From Impatiens glandulifera (lineage: Eukaryota; Streptophyta; Magnoliopsida; Ericales; Balsaminaceae), in assembly GCF_907164915.1 (NCBI RefSeq), contig NC_061867.1, positions 52,827,852 through 52,891,851 on the forward strand: a stretch of 64,000 nt of DNA, in the 5' to 3' direction. Within the stretch, counting starts at the first letter, position 1. Every line of letters starts with the position of its first letter. Positions 29,501 to 40,039 of this stretch are shown here, one piece after another. The notes beneath the pieces were generated by a model that searched no databases, had not been told where the DNA came from, and saw only the letters and a list, made by a program, of their open reading frames with translations. Position numbers and translations under genes: made by a program.

Positions 29501-30908
29501 GCCTGGAGGTGTGAGCATTGGTAAGTTAGAAATTTAGATCATTTTATCATAAAATTCATTTGTAAAAAGATTTTTTAATTTTTCTATTACATTAATTCCT
29601 AATTTTGTTTGGTTTATTTCAGATACTTTCAGCCATCTATATATATCTAATGAAGCTTAATTTAAAATGTTGGAGGTGGGCATCACCATCACGCTCTCTC
29701 CAAAATGATCCACATTATCATCATAGTATTTTCTCTTTCTTAGATATATATATATTTCTCTCTCTTCATTTATCTTTATTGATTAATTGTTTTTCTATCC
29801 CTTACCATATATATATTCACACTAATAATATATAAAAATATATTTTTTCATCAATTCTATTAACCAAGTTTCTTAATTAATTATTCTATGTCGGTTACTC
29901 TTTTTATATATATATTAATATTTTTTATTAATTATTTTTAAAATAAACCTAATTAATTCTCTTCTAAAATATTATATATATTAATCATGCTCTCTCCAAA
30001 ATGATTCATATCATCATCATAGGTATTTTCTCTTTCTTAGATATATTTATTTCTCTCTTCTTTGTTCTTAGCAAAAATCAGAAATCGTCTCCCCTTAAGT
30101 CTTTATTTGTTATAGAGAGTTATTGATTATACATATTCTATTTGTTATTGATGCAATGAATATTTTTTCTTGAGTTTTTGTTGACATAATGTTGTCATTT
30201 TCATAGGGAGAACGAGACTTTCAATTATTTCAAAGAAGATCTATATTTGTGTAATGTGGTATGAACTCTTGAGCTCAAATCTAAACTTTTTATCATATAT
30301 TTTTATTAGTTCTTGAAATAATTTTTCTTCTTTATTATGTTTCGTCTCTCCTTAAGTCTTACTTTATATATAATAATTCCCGATTTGTTTGGTTGGTTTC
30401 AAGTACTTTTAGTCATCACTTTAATAGGTTGATTTTTAATATTTCAATTGATGTTTTGATGAAGATAATGGGATCATTGGATTCAAGGCGATAATGGTGC
30501 AATCATAGTTATGCAAAGTTGTTTTTGGTGATAATCGTGTTATCATGCCTGGAGGTGTGAGCATTGATAAGTTAGAAATTTAGATCATTTTATCATAAAT
30601 ATAGTTTGTAAAAAGATTTTTTAATTTTTCTATTACATTAATTCCTAATTTTGTATATCTAATTATCTTAATTTAAAATGTTGGAGGTGTACATCAAGCT
30701 CTCTAAAAAATGATTCACATCATCATCATTTTTTTTTCTTTCTTATATATATATATATATATATTTTCTCTCTTCATTTATTTTTATTGATTAATTGTTT
30801 TTCTATCCCTTACCATATATATATTCACACTAATAATATATAAAATATATATTTTTTCATTAATTCTATTAACCAAGTTTCATAATTAATTATTCTATAT
30901 CGGTTACT

Positions 30909-30982
<74 letters not shown>

Positions 30983-31755
30983 TTTTTTTTATTAATTATT
31001 TTAAAAATAAACCTAATGAATTCTCTTCTAAAATATTATATATATTAATCATGCTCTCTCCAAAATGATTCACATCATCGTCATAGGTATTTTCTCTTTC
31101 TTAGATATATTTATTTCTCTCTCTTCTTTGTTTTTAGCAGGAAATCAGTAATCGTCTTCCCTTAGGTCTTTATTTGTTATAGAGAGTTGTTGATTATATA
31201 TATTCTGAAAGGTATTTATTTGTTATTGATGCAATGAATATTTTTTTCTTGAGTTTTTGTTGACGTAATGTTGTCATTTTCATAGGGAGAACGAGACTTT
31301 CAATTATTTCAAAGAAGATCTATATTTGTGTAATGTGGTATGAACTCTTGAGCTTAAGTCTAAACTTCTTATCCTATATTTTTATTAGTTCTTGATATAT
31401 AACTTTTCTTCTTTATTATGTTTCGTCTCTCCTTAAGTCTTACTTTATATATAATAATTCCCGATTTGTTTGGTTGGTTTCAAGTACTTTTAGTCATCAC
31501 TTTAATAGGTTGATTTTTAATATTTCAATTGATGTTTTGATGGAGATAATGGTTCATTGGATTCCAGGCGATAATGGTGCTATCATGGTTATGCAAAGTT
31601 GTTTTGGTGATAATCGTGTTATCATGCCTGGAGGTGTGAGCATTGGTAAGTTAGAAATTTAGATCATTTTATCATAAAATTCATTTGTAAAAAGATTTTT
31701 TAATTTTTCTATTACATTAATTCCTAATTTTGTTTGGTTTATTTCAGGTACTTTC
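26535..31755 (+). repeat. Tandem array of five ~1-1.1-kb units inside the Helitron
   Basis: Units start at about 26535, 27526, 28587, 29633 and 30652, each with (TCTATATATATC)TAAT..CTTAATTTAAAATGTTGGAGG. Two subtypes occur: units 1, 3 and 4 have GGTGGGCATCAC, units 2 and 5 have GGTGTACATCAAG. Each unit ends with a segment reading MVMQSCFGDNRVIMPGGVSIG, followed by GTAAGT-like and TTTCAG-like splice words (units 1 and 4 read GATAAG at the donor position). From about 28146 to 29232 the sequence looks identical to that 1046 bp further on. I do not recognise a gene in the unit; the intron-like layout would fit a captured gene fragment, but that is inference. Confidence 0.85.
30910..30977. repeat. 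(AT)n microsatellite in array unit 5
   Basis: Uninterrupted TA run that explains most of the extra length of this unit. Unit 2 has a shorter AT run at the same place (27787-27806). Confidence 0.95.
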
Positions 31756-32139
31756 AGCCATTGTAGATCAATATACTTCTGGATGCAAGCTATTGTACTT
31801 CTAAATGTTTGTTTACTTAAAATACTTTAATTTTGAAATAATTGTGTTTAGCTCTATATTTGTATCTTCATATGTATACACTAACTTGGAATAATTGAAG
31901 ATCAAGTATTTTGTTTAATACTCTTAATTTTAATGAAATAATAATTTGTTTTATGAATTTAATTTTATTCTGTAACTTCTATTTTTATGGTATAATAAAA
32001 ATAAACTCAATAAATATAACCTACCATCTATATATATTAATATTTTTTTATTAAATATTTCATTTAAATAATTTGAATGTTTATAAATAAATTCAAATAA
32101 AATAAACCCTTCTCATCTAAAAAGTCATATATAATTATT

Positions 32140-32650
32140 GAGATTTGCATTAAATATTAATATTAATTATGAAAACTATTTAGGAGATTTAAATTGTAAA
32201 AAAATATACTTACATTGAAAACCTCCCATCCATAAAATAAATCATTCAGTTTCATTCTAATTTATAACTAATGAATAGAAAATAAAATTAACGGATAATA
32301 AATATTATTACAACCTTCAATTCATATATGTTAATTATTTATCCAAATAATTAACATCAAATAAAACAAACCCTTTAAGTTCTATTTTGAGATTTGCATT
32401 AAATATTAATATTAATTATAAAAACTATTTAGGAGATTTAAATTGTAAAAAAATATACTCACATTGAATATGTTCACTAACGATAATAAATATTATTATA
32501 ATCTCACATCCATAAAATAAATCATTCAGTTTCATTCTAATTTATAACTAATTAATGGAAATAAAATTAACGGATATTAAATATTATTACAACCTTAAAT
32601 TCATATATATTAATAATTTATCCAAATAATTAACATAAAATAAAACAAAT
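32140..32650. repeat. Two-copy tandem repeat of 249 bp
   Basis: GAGATTTGCATTAAATATTA starts at 32140 and again at 32389. The following TTTAGGAGATTTAAATTGTA and ATCATTCAGTTTCATTCTAA words repeat in order. It lies in the non-array part of the large Helitron. Confidence 0.85.
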
Positions 32651-33644
32651 TAATACAACAAAAAAATGAGTTTCATCTTACAAAATTTTAGACAAATTGT
32701 TAGGTGGTATAAGTAAATTCATAAATAATGAACTTTATTATTATTATTATTATTATTAACTTTATTATTATTATTATGTTTTGACATATTTTAACTTTAA
32801 TGTTATATTGCTGGTTGTTCATTATCTACATTATTTTGGTATTTATATATGTATTTGTCTTTACATTTGATAAAAACTTATTTATTTTTCTTGTCACTAT
32901 TCTATATTTTGGTGATTTGAAATTGAAATAATAAGATGTTTATTAAGAATGTTACCAAACTCTTAGCCTTTTGATATTATACTTTTTATTCTCTATTACT
33001 TTTTCATCTATTCCATTTAAAATGAAATTATCTGCAAGAACATAAAAAGAGAAATTTCGAACATCAGTTTTATTGTTTGAATGTGTAGATCCACTAAATC
33101 CTTATCGGATGATGATTTCAATCGTATTTATTGATCTCTGTAATTTAATTTGGATAAGTTTTGATTGAATCGACACTATGAATAAGAGTTTTGTTTGATA
33201 TTTATAGTCTCGAATTTGTAGGACTTTTAAATGATATTTATAGTCATAAATTTTGAGAAATTAGAACTTATGATTCCTTGTGTTGTGTTCAATTACGATC
33301 CTTACAACCTTAAAAAAATGTAGTAAAAAATATTGTCCAATTATCGATATTCATTCTACTTATTATTTCATCGTATATTTTTTTTATGTTTACAACTTAG
33401 ACTAATTATTATAATATCTATTTATATTAAAATCTCAAAAAATAATACAAAGGAATCCATTTGAATGGTGAATTTAAATAGCAACTACAAGCATTTAGTG
33501 GTTGTTCGCCGAACGAAGATTTATTAAGACGAAAAAAACAGAAAATTTAATTTTTCTTTTATGATTTTTAATTTTTTTTTCATGTTTTTTTAGTTAATAT
33601 ATGTGTTAACTTACTTTCGGGCAAGTGCACAGACTTTTTGCTAG

Positions 33645-33989
33645 TTTATATTAATCATGTTTATTATTATATCATAAAATATAAATTGAATAAGCTTGTA
33701 TCAAAATATTTCGGGGAACAAGTTACTAAATAGGACAGGGTTAGAAACTGTCCTATTTAGTAATTACATACCTTTCACCGAATCTCGTTAAATTTATGAT
33801 ACTTATAAATAAAAAAATAGGTTAAGTTTGTTGTATTTTATATTTTAATACATTGTGTTTTCATTAAAAGTGGAGGGGCTGTAATTCCCAACGTTGCTTC
33901 TAATTTTTTCTCTATGTAAAATCTAGCTTAATATTCTCTCATCTTGTTGATTCACTGTGGTCACAAATCGCCAGAATTCTTTCATGATA
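33645..33989. other. GulLO copy-2 3' flank resumed, then AT-rich spacer
   Basis: ATAAATTGAATAAG (33684-33697) and following words align with 59812-59890 behind copy 3, showing that this is the original gene flank displaced by the Helitron. The segment also contains a short inverted pair, ACTAAATAGGACAG...CTGTCCTATTTAGT (33727-33762). No gene. Confidence 0.65.
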
Positions 33990-36196
33990 TCAAAAAGTGA
34001 TTTCTAGCATTGTTAGTCTAAGCCAATCTACATTCATACCCGGTAGGTTTATATCGCATAACATTCTCTTAATGCAGAACATTCTTAAGGGTTATGGGAA
34101 AAAGAGAATCTTGCTTCGGGTTGCGTTTAAAATTGACATTCGTAAAGTTTTTGATTCCGTCAAGTGGGAAACTATCAATGATTTTCTTGTCGTCTCGGGT
34201 TTCCCTAGAATCTTCATTGAATGGATTATGCAGTGCGTTTCTACCTCCCGTATCGTTGTCCGTGTCAATGGAGCGCACGGTGGCTACTTCAAAGGCGAAA
34301 GTGGCGTGAGGCAGGGTGACCCTCTCTCTTCTTTTATCTTTGTGTTGATCATGGAGGTCTTTGAGAGTGTCTTAACGACATTTCGAAAGAACCACCATTA
34401 CACTTTCCACTCTTTCTGTGAGGAGGAGAAGATTACTCACCTTTGTTTTGCTGACGACCTATTTGTTCTTGCGCGCCGATGTCGATACCGTTAAAACTAT
34501 AAAATATGCTCTTAACTTCTTTTCTGATGTTACAAGTTTATTTATTAATGAGGAAAAAAGTACAGTGTTCTATGGCGGTGTTAATGACGAGACAAAAGCA
34601 AAGATACAAGACATCATGGGCATCTCCGAAGGGTCGTTTCCGGTCCGTTACTTGGGGATTCTGCTTACGACAAGGCAGATTCATGTAGTACATTGCAGGC
34701 CACTTATTGAGAAGGTCAAAAACGTGATTATGGGTTGGGCAGCCAAGAAATTATCTTATGCGAGAAGGATTGAATTGGTGGGCAGCATGGTAATGGGGTT
34801 TATCGGGTATTGGTCTCAACAAATTGTTCTTCCTAAGAAGGTTATGCGGGAGCTTGATACATTATTACGGGATTTCATTTGGGGCACTCATGGCTGTGGG
34901 GAAAAAAAGTCAAGTGGACTAATGTGTGTAAACCTAAGGATGAAGGAGGTGTGGGTTTGAAGAATTGTGTCAAATGGAATCGTGTCGTTACTTACAAGAA
35001 TTTATGGGCCTTACAATCTAAGAAGAATTCCTTATGGGTCAAATGGGTGCACTTCCAGTTTATGAAACGTGAAATGAGCATATGGACGTGCAAAATTACC
35101 GACTACATGGCTTGGTCATTAAAGAAGATATTGAAGCTCAAAAACAGCATTAGTTCGATATTTGACATCCAAATTGGTGAAGGGCGTGGCACTCTGTTTT
35201 GGCACGACCCATGGTTCGAAAACAAACCATTGATTAGTAGAGACGAATTCCGAGGCCTAAGGATCTAGAGGGATTGTGCGGCTTCCACGGTCCATAACAT
35301 TCATAGCGGGCTTTAGGTTTCGGTTATTACTAGAGTCTTGGAAGGCAAAAGAGCTATTGATCATTTGAACGGTCTCAATATTTGTAATATGACTGATGTG
35401 CACTTGTGGAAAGCGGAAGAAAATGGGAAAATTAAGTCAATTGCAATTTGGAACGTTATTCGGGAAAGAGGTCAAATTGTAAGTCGGGCTTCACTTGTGT
35501 GGTCCTCAAAAATCATTCTAAGACACCAGTTTATTCTTTGGTTGGCTTTCCGTGGTAGACTTAGTACCCGTGATCGTATTCTTGCTTATATGGATATTCC
35601 GGATGCCAATTGTGTTCTTTGTAGTGGGTTTGCGGAGTCCATTGATCATCTTTTGGGTGTCTGTTTTTTTTGCTAAATCTATTTGGAATCTTTTCACTTT
35701 AGCCATGGGAATTGTGAGCTTGTCGGGGTCTTGGGAGGATATAAAAGTTGTTGCCCAAGTCTTATCTAAAGGTAGTAAATTTCATGTTAACGTCTTTAAG
35801 TGTGAGTTTGCTGCCATCGTTTATCATTTGTGGGCTGAGAGAAATACTAGAGTCTTTGGTAGAGTTCGTCGAAACGTTGATCATGTGTGGAACGACATTG
35901 TATTTGATTGTGGTGCGCTAATTAGAACGTGGAGATGGGTTCCTAAAGGCGAGCGGGAATGGGTCCTTTGTCACGAATGGAAAGTCAATTATGATGAAGT
36001 CACATCTTTTAAATGTTTTAAGGTTAACTAGTTCTTTATGTTTTGTTTGTAAGTCATGTATGTTGCTTTGTTAGAATTGTTTGGTTCTTGAACTTTATTC
36101 TAACTTTCTAGGTTTGTTAGAAAGTTAGAGGAAACTATGTCTGTATTCTTTCCCGTTTTGAGATTTTAATAAAATGATATTAAGTCGTTTTCCCCC
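33990..36196 (+). mobile_element. 5'-truncated L1-like LINE, ORF2 with frameshifts
   Basis: Starts inside the RT domain (SLSQSTFIPGRFISHNILL, 34012 onward) and continues with FKIDIRKVFDSVKWETI, GVRQGDPLSSFIFVLIMEVF and the catalytic CFADDLFV (about 34444-34467). A frameshift near 34470 moves reading to RADVDTVKTIKYAL..., another near 34890 to KWTNVCKPKDEGGVGLKN, FWHDPWFENKPL and, after a stop at 35266, the zf-RVT region LVWSSKIILRHQFILWLAF. The 3' end (CCCGTTTTGAG...TTAAGTCGTTTTCCCCC) resembles that of the LINE at 8780-8845, without a clear poly-A. The 5' endonuclease domain is absent. Inactive. Confidence 0.9.
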
Positions 36197-36281
36197 AAAG
36201 AAACAACAATTCATCAAAATCCATATCTACCAGTGGTGTCTCCTCATAAACATCTCGTAGGATTCCGAACTCCACAGAATT

Positions 36282-37655
36282 TTATACGAGCTTGTTGTTA
36301 TTGTTGCACCACTTCCACTTCTTCTCCTCCTCGAATATGGCATCTCTGCTCACATAGATTTTTCCACAAGCTGGATTAGGAAAATTGTGCGCCTTGCTTC
36401 CATCTTCGAACTTCACATTTCCGGTAATTTTCTCGTCGAGCTCATTGAGATTCTCTCGATGGCCCATCATATGGTTGCTTGCTCCATTATTAAGGTACCA
36501 CACATTGGTGTGATTACACTCATCGCCACATGCGAGGAGTTTCTCCATAACTTTCTCTTCATTGAACAACACCACATCTAGTTCCTCCTTGGACGGTTCT
36601 TGCATGAACTCTTCAAGGTTTGTCTTCTCGTCTCCCTCGACAAACATTAATACTGGCTCCTCGTAATAAAACCTAGTGAGGTTTGCATCATTGTCTTCGG
36701 GCAAAGCTTTCGTCACTACCTCAGCAAACATTAATGATGGCTCCTCGTCATAGAAGCTAGTGAGGTTTGCCTCATCATCAGACCTATTGTTAGGGCACTT
36801 AGACGCGTAGTTCCCATACTTTTGACGAGTGTAACACTTCACTTTGCTATTTTCTTTGCTGGGCTTGGTATTTTCAGTTGAGCTTTCTTCACAACTGCGC
36901 CTTTGACCTTGCCCTTTGACACGACCTCGGTTATCTCCACCGTTGCCACTACAACTCGACGATCCAGAAGAAAAATTAGCTTCTCCGTTTTTTTTCATTC
37001 GTGACATCCATTCATCATGTGTGAGTAATAGGTGCTCCTCGTGTTGGTCTCCATAGCCGCGAAGTCTCTCCTCGTGGACTTTGAGACGACCGACAATCTC
37101 TTCGACGTTCATATTCTTGAGCTCACGAAATTGCTCGATCGTTGTAACGATCTGCATGTATGTTTGTGGTAAGGCTCTAAGGAACTTCTTGACGACGGAG
37201 ATCTCCTCCACCTTCTCTCCCAACGAGAGGATACCAGTCACGATCGATGTCAATTTCATGGCGAAATCATCCACCGATTCCCCATTCTTCATATGAATCG
37301 CCTCAAATTGTGTCTTCAAGGTTTGCACTTTTGCATCCTTAACTCTCTCCACTCCAACATGCATTGTCTTTAGCGTCTCCCACGCTAGCTTGATGGAATC
37401 CTTCTCAGCCACCATGAGAAAGACGTCCTCAGGGAGTGCTTGATAGATGGCGGCGAGAGTCACTCTATCCATATGTTCATCGACATCGTCGAACATCATG
37501 GCTTCTCACACTCCTTGTGCTTGTAAGTTTACCCGCATCTTCAACGCCCACACCGAGTAGTTACTTTTCGTGAGTAACAGATAAGAGAGCGTCACGTTCC
37601 CTTCTCTTCCAATCTTCATTGTCGCTGCATCTCTAGTTGATCTTGTCGACGCCAT
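36282..37655 (-). pseudogene. Copia gag-protease remnant with one in-frame stop
   Basis: The start codon at 37655 opens MASTRSTRDAATMKIG; a TGA at 37508-37506 interrupts after 49 codons where related proteins have W. From 37499 to 36282 the frame is open for 405 codons. It covers the UBN2 gag domain (residues about 50-200 from the first ATG), a low-complexity stretch, a degenerate zinc knuckle (CYTRQKYGNYASKCP; second C and H replaced) and a protease start WYLNNGASNHM in which the catalytic D is N. It ends with KIYVSRDAIFEEEKKW after a large in-frame deletion. The loss of zinc and protease residues indicates a non-functional product despite the long open frame. Confidence 0.85.
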
Positions 37656-37668
37656 GTTCTTCAATCTA

Positions 37669-37680
37669 GCTCTGATACCA
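37669..37680 (-). other. Primer-binding site of the minus-strand Copia
   Basis: TGGTATCAGAGC on the minus strand, two bases from the LTR. Confidence 0.92.
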
Positions 37681-37682
37681 AA

Positions 37683-37919
37683 TGTTGGATTTTGACTATT
37701 GGATCTTTGAAAAACGATTACGAAGAAAAAAAACCTTGGAAAACTGGGAAAGACAATAAGATTTGCTGAAGAGGAAAAAATATTTCTATTCTCAAGTGAT
37801 CTGTATTAACCTTAGAAACCCTAAATTACTTATACATATAAGTCCAAGCCCATTAATAATTAAATAAACCCTAATTGTATAAAAGACAATAAAGGCCTAC
37901 AACTTTCAATTTACTAACA
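37683..37919 (-). repeat. 5' LTR of the minus-strand Copia
   Basis: Plus-strand termini TGTTGG...CTAACA, 237 bp. Contains an AT-rich promoter-like segment. No second copy is found to the left, so the element is truncated. Confidence 0.75.
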
Positions 37920-37924
37920 ATCAA

Positions 37925-39365
37925 TGCTTAAACTCACATTTGACACGTTTAGCACATTATTGATATGTTTAACATGTTTTTCACGTTATTGGCACGTTTT
38001 TGACACGTTTAACATATTTTTACACTTTTAACACAACTTTCATGTTTTTAGCATGTTTAAAACGTTTTTAATACGTTTAACACGTTTTGACACATTTAAC
38101 ACGTTTTTACATGTTTAACATATTATTGATACGTTTAACATGTTTTTCACATTTTTGGCACGTTTAACACTTTTAACACATTTTCACACGTTTTTCACAT
38201 TTTTTGCATGTTTAACACATTATTTATACGTATAACATGTTTTTCATGTTTTTGGCACGTTTAACATGTTTTTAACACGTTTAACACATGTTTCACACAT
38301 TTAGCACGTTTTTCATGTTTTTTTTGCATGTTTAAAATGTTTTTAATACGTTTAACACGTTTTTGACACATTTAACATGTTTTTGACACATTTAACACAT
38401 TATTGATACGTTTAACATGTTTTTCATAATTTTGGCACATTTTTGACACATTTAACACATTTTCACACATTTTTTTACATTTTTGGCATGGTTTAAACGT
38501 TTTTAATACATCTAACACATTTATCGCGTTTTTGACACATTTAACACATTTTTGACGCATATAACATATTATTGATACATTATCATATTTTTCACGTTTT
38601 TGACACGTTTGACACGTTTAATACATTTTTGACATGTTTAACACGTTTTGACGCATTTAACATGTTATTTTGGAACTTTAACATGTTTTGGCATGTTTAA
38701 CACATTATTGGCACATTTGACAAATTATTAACACGTTTAAACATGCCAAAAACTTGTTAAAATGCCAAAACGTGTTAGACGTACTAAAAACGTAAAAACG
38801 TGTTAAATGTGTCAAAACGTATTAAATGTGCCAAAAACGTAAAAAAATGTGTTAAGTATGTCAAAACGTGTTAAACGTATCAATAATAAGTTAAACGTGC
38901 AAAAACATGAAAAATGTGTTAAACGTATCAAAAACGTGAAAAACTTATTAAACACGTTAAATATGTAAAAAACATGAAAAACGTGTTGAATGTACCAAAA
39001 TGTGTCGAATGTACCAAAATGTGTCAAACGTTCCAAAACGTGTTGTATTTGCAAAAAAATGTTAAACATGTCAAAAACGTGTTAAATGTGTCAAAAACGT
39101 GTTAAACATGTTAAATGTGCAAAAACGTGTTAAATAAGTTAAAATGTCAAAAATGTGTTAAACGTGACAAAAATGTGTTAAACGTAACAAAACGTGTTAA
39201 ATGTGCCAAAAACGTGTTCGACTTGTCAAAATGTGTTAAACGTGTGAAAAATATGTAAAACGTGTTAAAAATGTCAAAAACGTGTTAAATATGCCAAAAT
39301 GTGAAAAAACATGTTAAACTTGTAAAACATGTGTTGAACGTGTTAAATATGTCAAAAACGTGTTC
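37925..39365. repeat. Degenerate satellite in two inverted halves
   Basis: The left half (to about 38735) is built of short words ACGTTTAA, AACACG, TTTTTGACAC and TTTTTGGCAC; the right half (from about 38742) is built of their complements, TTAAACGT, CGTGTT, GTGTCAAAAA. The strand bias flips at the palindrome GTTTAAAC (38735-38742). A longer phrase (TTATTGATACGTTTAACATG and variants) recurs in the left half near 37957, 38122, 38219, 38399 and 38568. Frames in it are artefacts. A transcript could fold into a long imperfect hairpin. I do not recognise a named satellite. Confidence 0.88.
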
Positions 39366-39734
39366 GACTGTAATGGAGATCAACGTAGTAAAAATCAAGA
39401 GAATATAATAAAGTTAGAAGATGGTTAGTTTATATTGAATTAATAAGAGAGAATTAAATTAAATTTATATAATTTGGATAATTTGGGAAACCCTAACCAA
39501 CCCAAATTAAACCCAACCCAACCCAAATTAACTTACCCAAATTAATATTTTGGGTTAGGGTTGGAAATTGGATCAACCCATAATATGCTCACCCCTAGGG
39601 AGGAGTATACTCAATCATACTCTTATAATCATACTCTTATGAGTTTTAAGGAGTAAACTCAATCATGTTCTTACGATACTTTTAAAGCCCATCATCACCA
39701 TTATAATATAACAATAATATTATCATAATAATCC
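39366..39734. other. Spacer with AACCCAACCC-rich stretch, no gene
   Basis: About 39488-39560 is rich in AACCC/CCCAA words, and ATGCTCACCCCTA (39580-39592) resembles a hAT-type terminus, but no partner terminus was found. The end (ACTCAATCATACTCTT) resembles the start of the GulLO upstream blocks. Confidence 0.45.
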
Positions 39735-40010
39735 CCTCTTTTAGCCTAATGGAAATAAGATGTGTATATTAACCCTAAGTTTTTGGGTTCGAGTCCATCA
39801 GGCGGTAAAATCTGCGTCTGGTAATTGGTTAAATGTGTTTTCATGCTACATACTTAATCTGTTGTCATATTTTTATCCCCTCTTCTAGCCTACCGACAAT
39901 AAGAGGTGGATACTCACTATAAGGTAATGGGTTCGAGCCCGTAAGGCGGCAAGTTCTGCACCTAGTTAAGTGTGTTTGCGAGTAACATACTTAATTCGTT
40001 ATCCATTATA
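39735..40010 (+). repeat. Two tandem SINE-like (tRNA-related) units
   Basis: Unit 1: A-box-like TTAGCCTAATGG (39741-39752) and B-box-like GGGTTCGAGTCC (39785-39796). Unit 2: TAGCCTACCGA (39886) and GGGTTCGAGCCC (39929-39940). Both share CCCCTCTT before the A box, GGCGG after the B box and ACATACTTAAT..GTT at the end; the period is about 144 bp. No cloverleaf is evident, so they are not tRNA genes. There is no A-rich tail. Confidence 0.6.
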
Positions 40011-40039
40011 ATATTATCAAATGTTATAATATCATTATA

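Larger units (their letters stand above)
26535..33644 (+). mobile_element. 7.1-kb Helitron carrying a five-unit tandem array
   Basis: Begins TCTATATATATCTAATGATG after A26534 and ends with the hairpin-like CGGGCAAGTGCACAGAC, six bases, then CTAG (33641-33644) before T33645. Insertion between A and T without duplication is the Helitron signature. The flanks joined without the element align ungapped with the 3' flank of copy 3 (about 78 of 90 bases identical by hand count; A59775|T59776), so copy 3 preserves the empty site. The head matches the small Helitron family in this window (TCTATATATATAATGATGC) and so does the tail. Contents: five tandem units (26535-31755), then about 1.9 kb of AT-rich DNA. 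No RepHel protein is encoded, so it is non-autonomous. Confidence 0.82.
36200..37919 (-). mobile_element. Copia element fragment, minus strand, internally deleted and lacking its 3' LTR
   Basis: On the minus strand: LTR (37919-37683), primer-binding site (37680-37669), gag-protease reading frame (37655-36282), then nothing recognisable before the LINE end at about 36196. RT, RNase H and the second LTR are gone. The frame shows a junction in which the protease region passes directly into a KIYVSRDAIFEEEKKW segment, which in intact Copia elements lies between integrase and RT, so most of integrase was removed by an in-frame deletion. Confidence 0.82.

Noticed and set aside
26535..31755. CRISPR-like or bacterial repeat array
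   Set aside because: Units of about 1 kb with introns-like words in plant DNA; no short repeat-spacer pattern.
38372..39069. Minus-strand frames of 60-85 codons in the satellite
   Set aside because: Cys/Val/Lys- or Phe/Thr-repetitive translations of the AACACGTTTAA words; no gene.
39488..39592. Interstitial telomere from AACCCTAACC and AACCCAACCC
   Set aside because: Not a regular AAACCCT array; the words resemble the ends of dispersed hAT-type repeats.
39785..39940. tRNA genes suggested by GGGTTCGAGTCC / GGGTTCGAGCCC
   Set aside because: No acceptor or anticodon stems could be drawn; called SINE-like instead.
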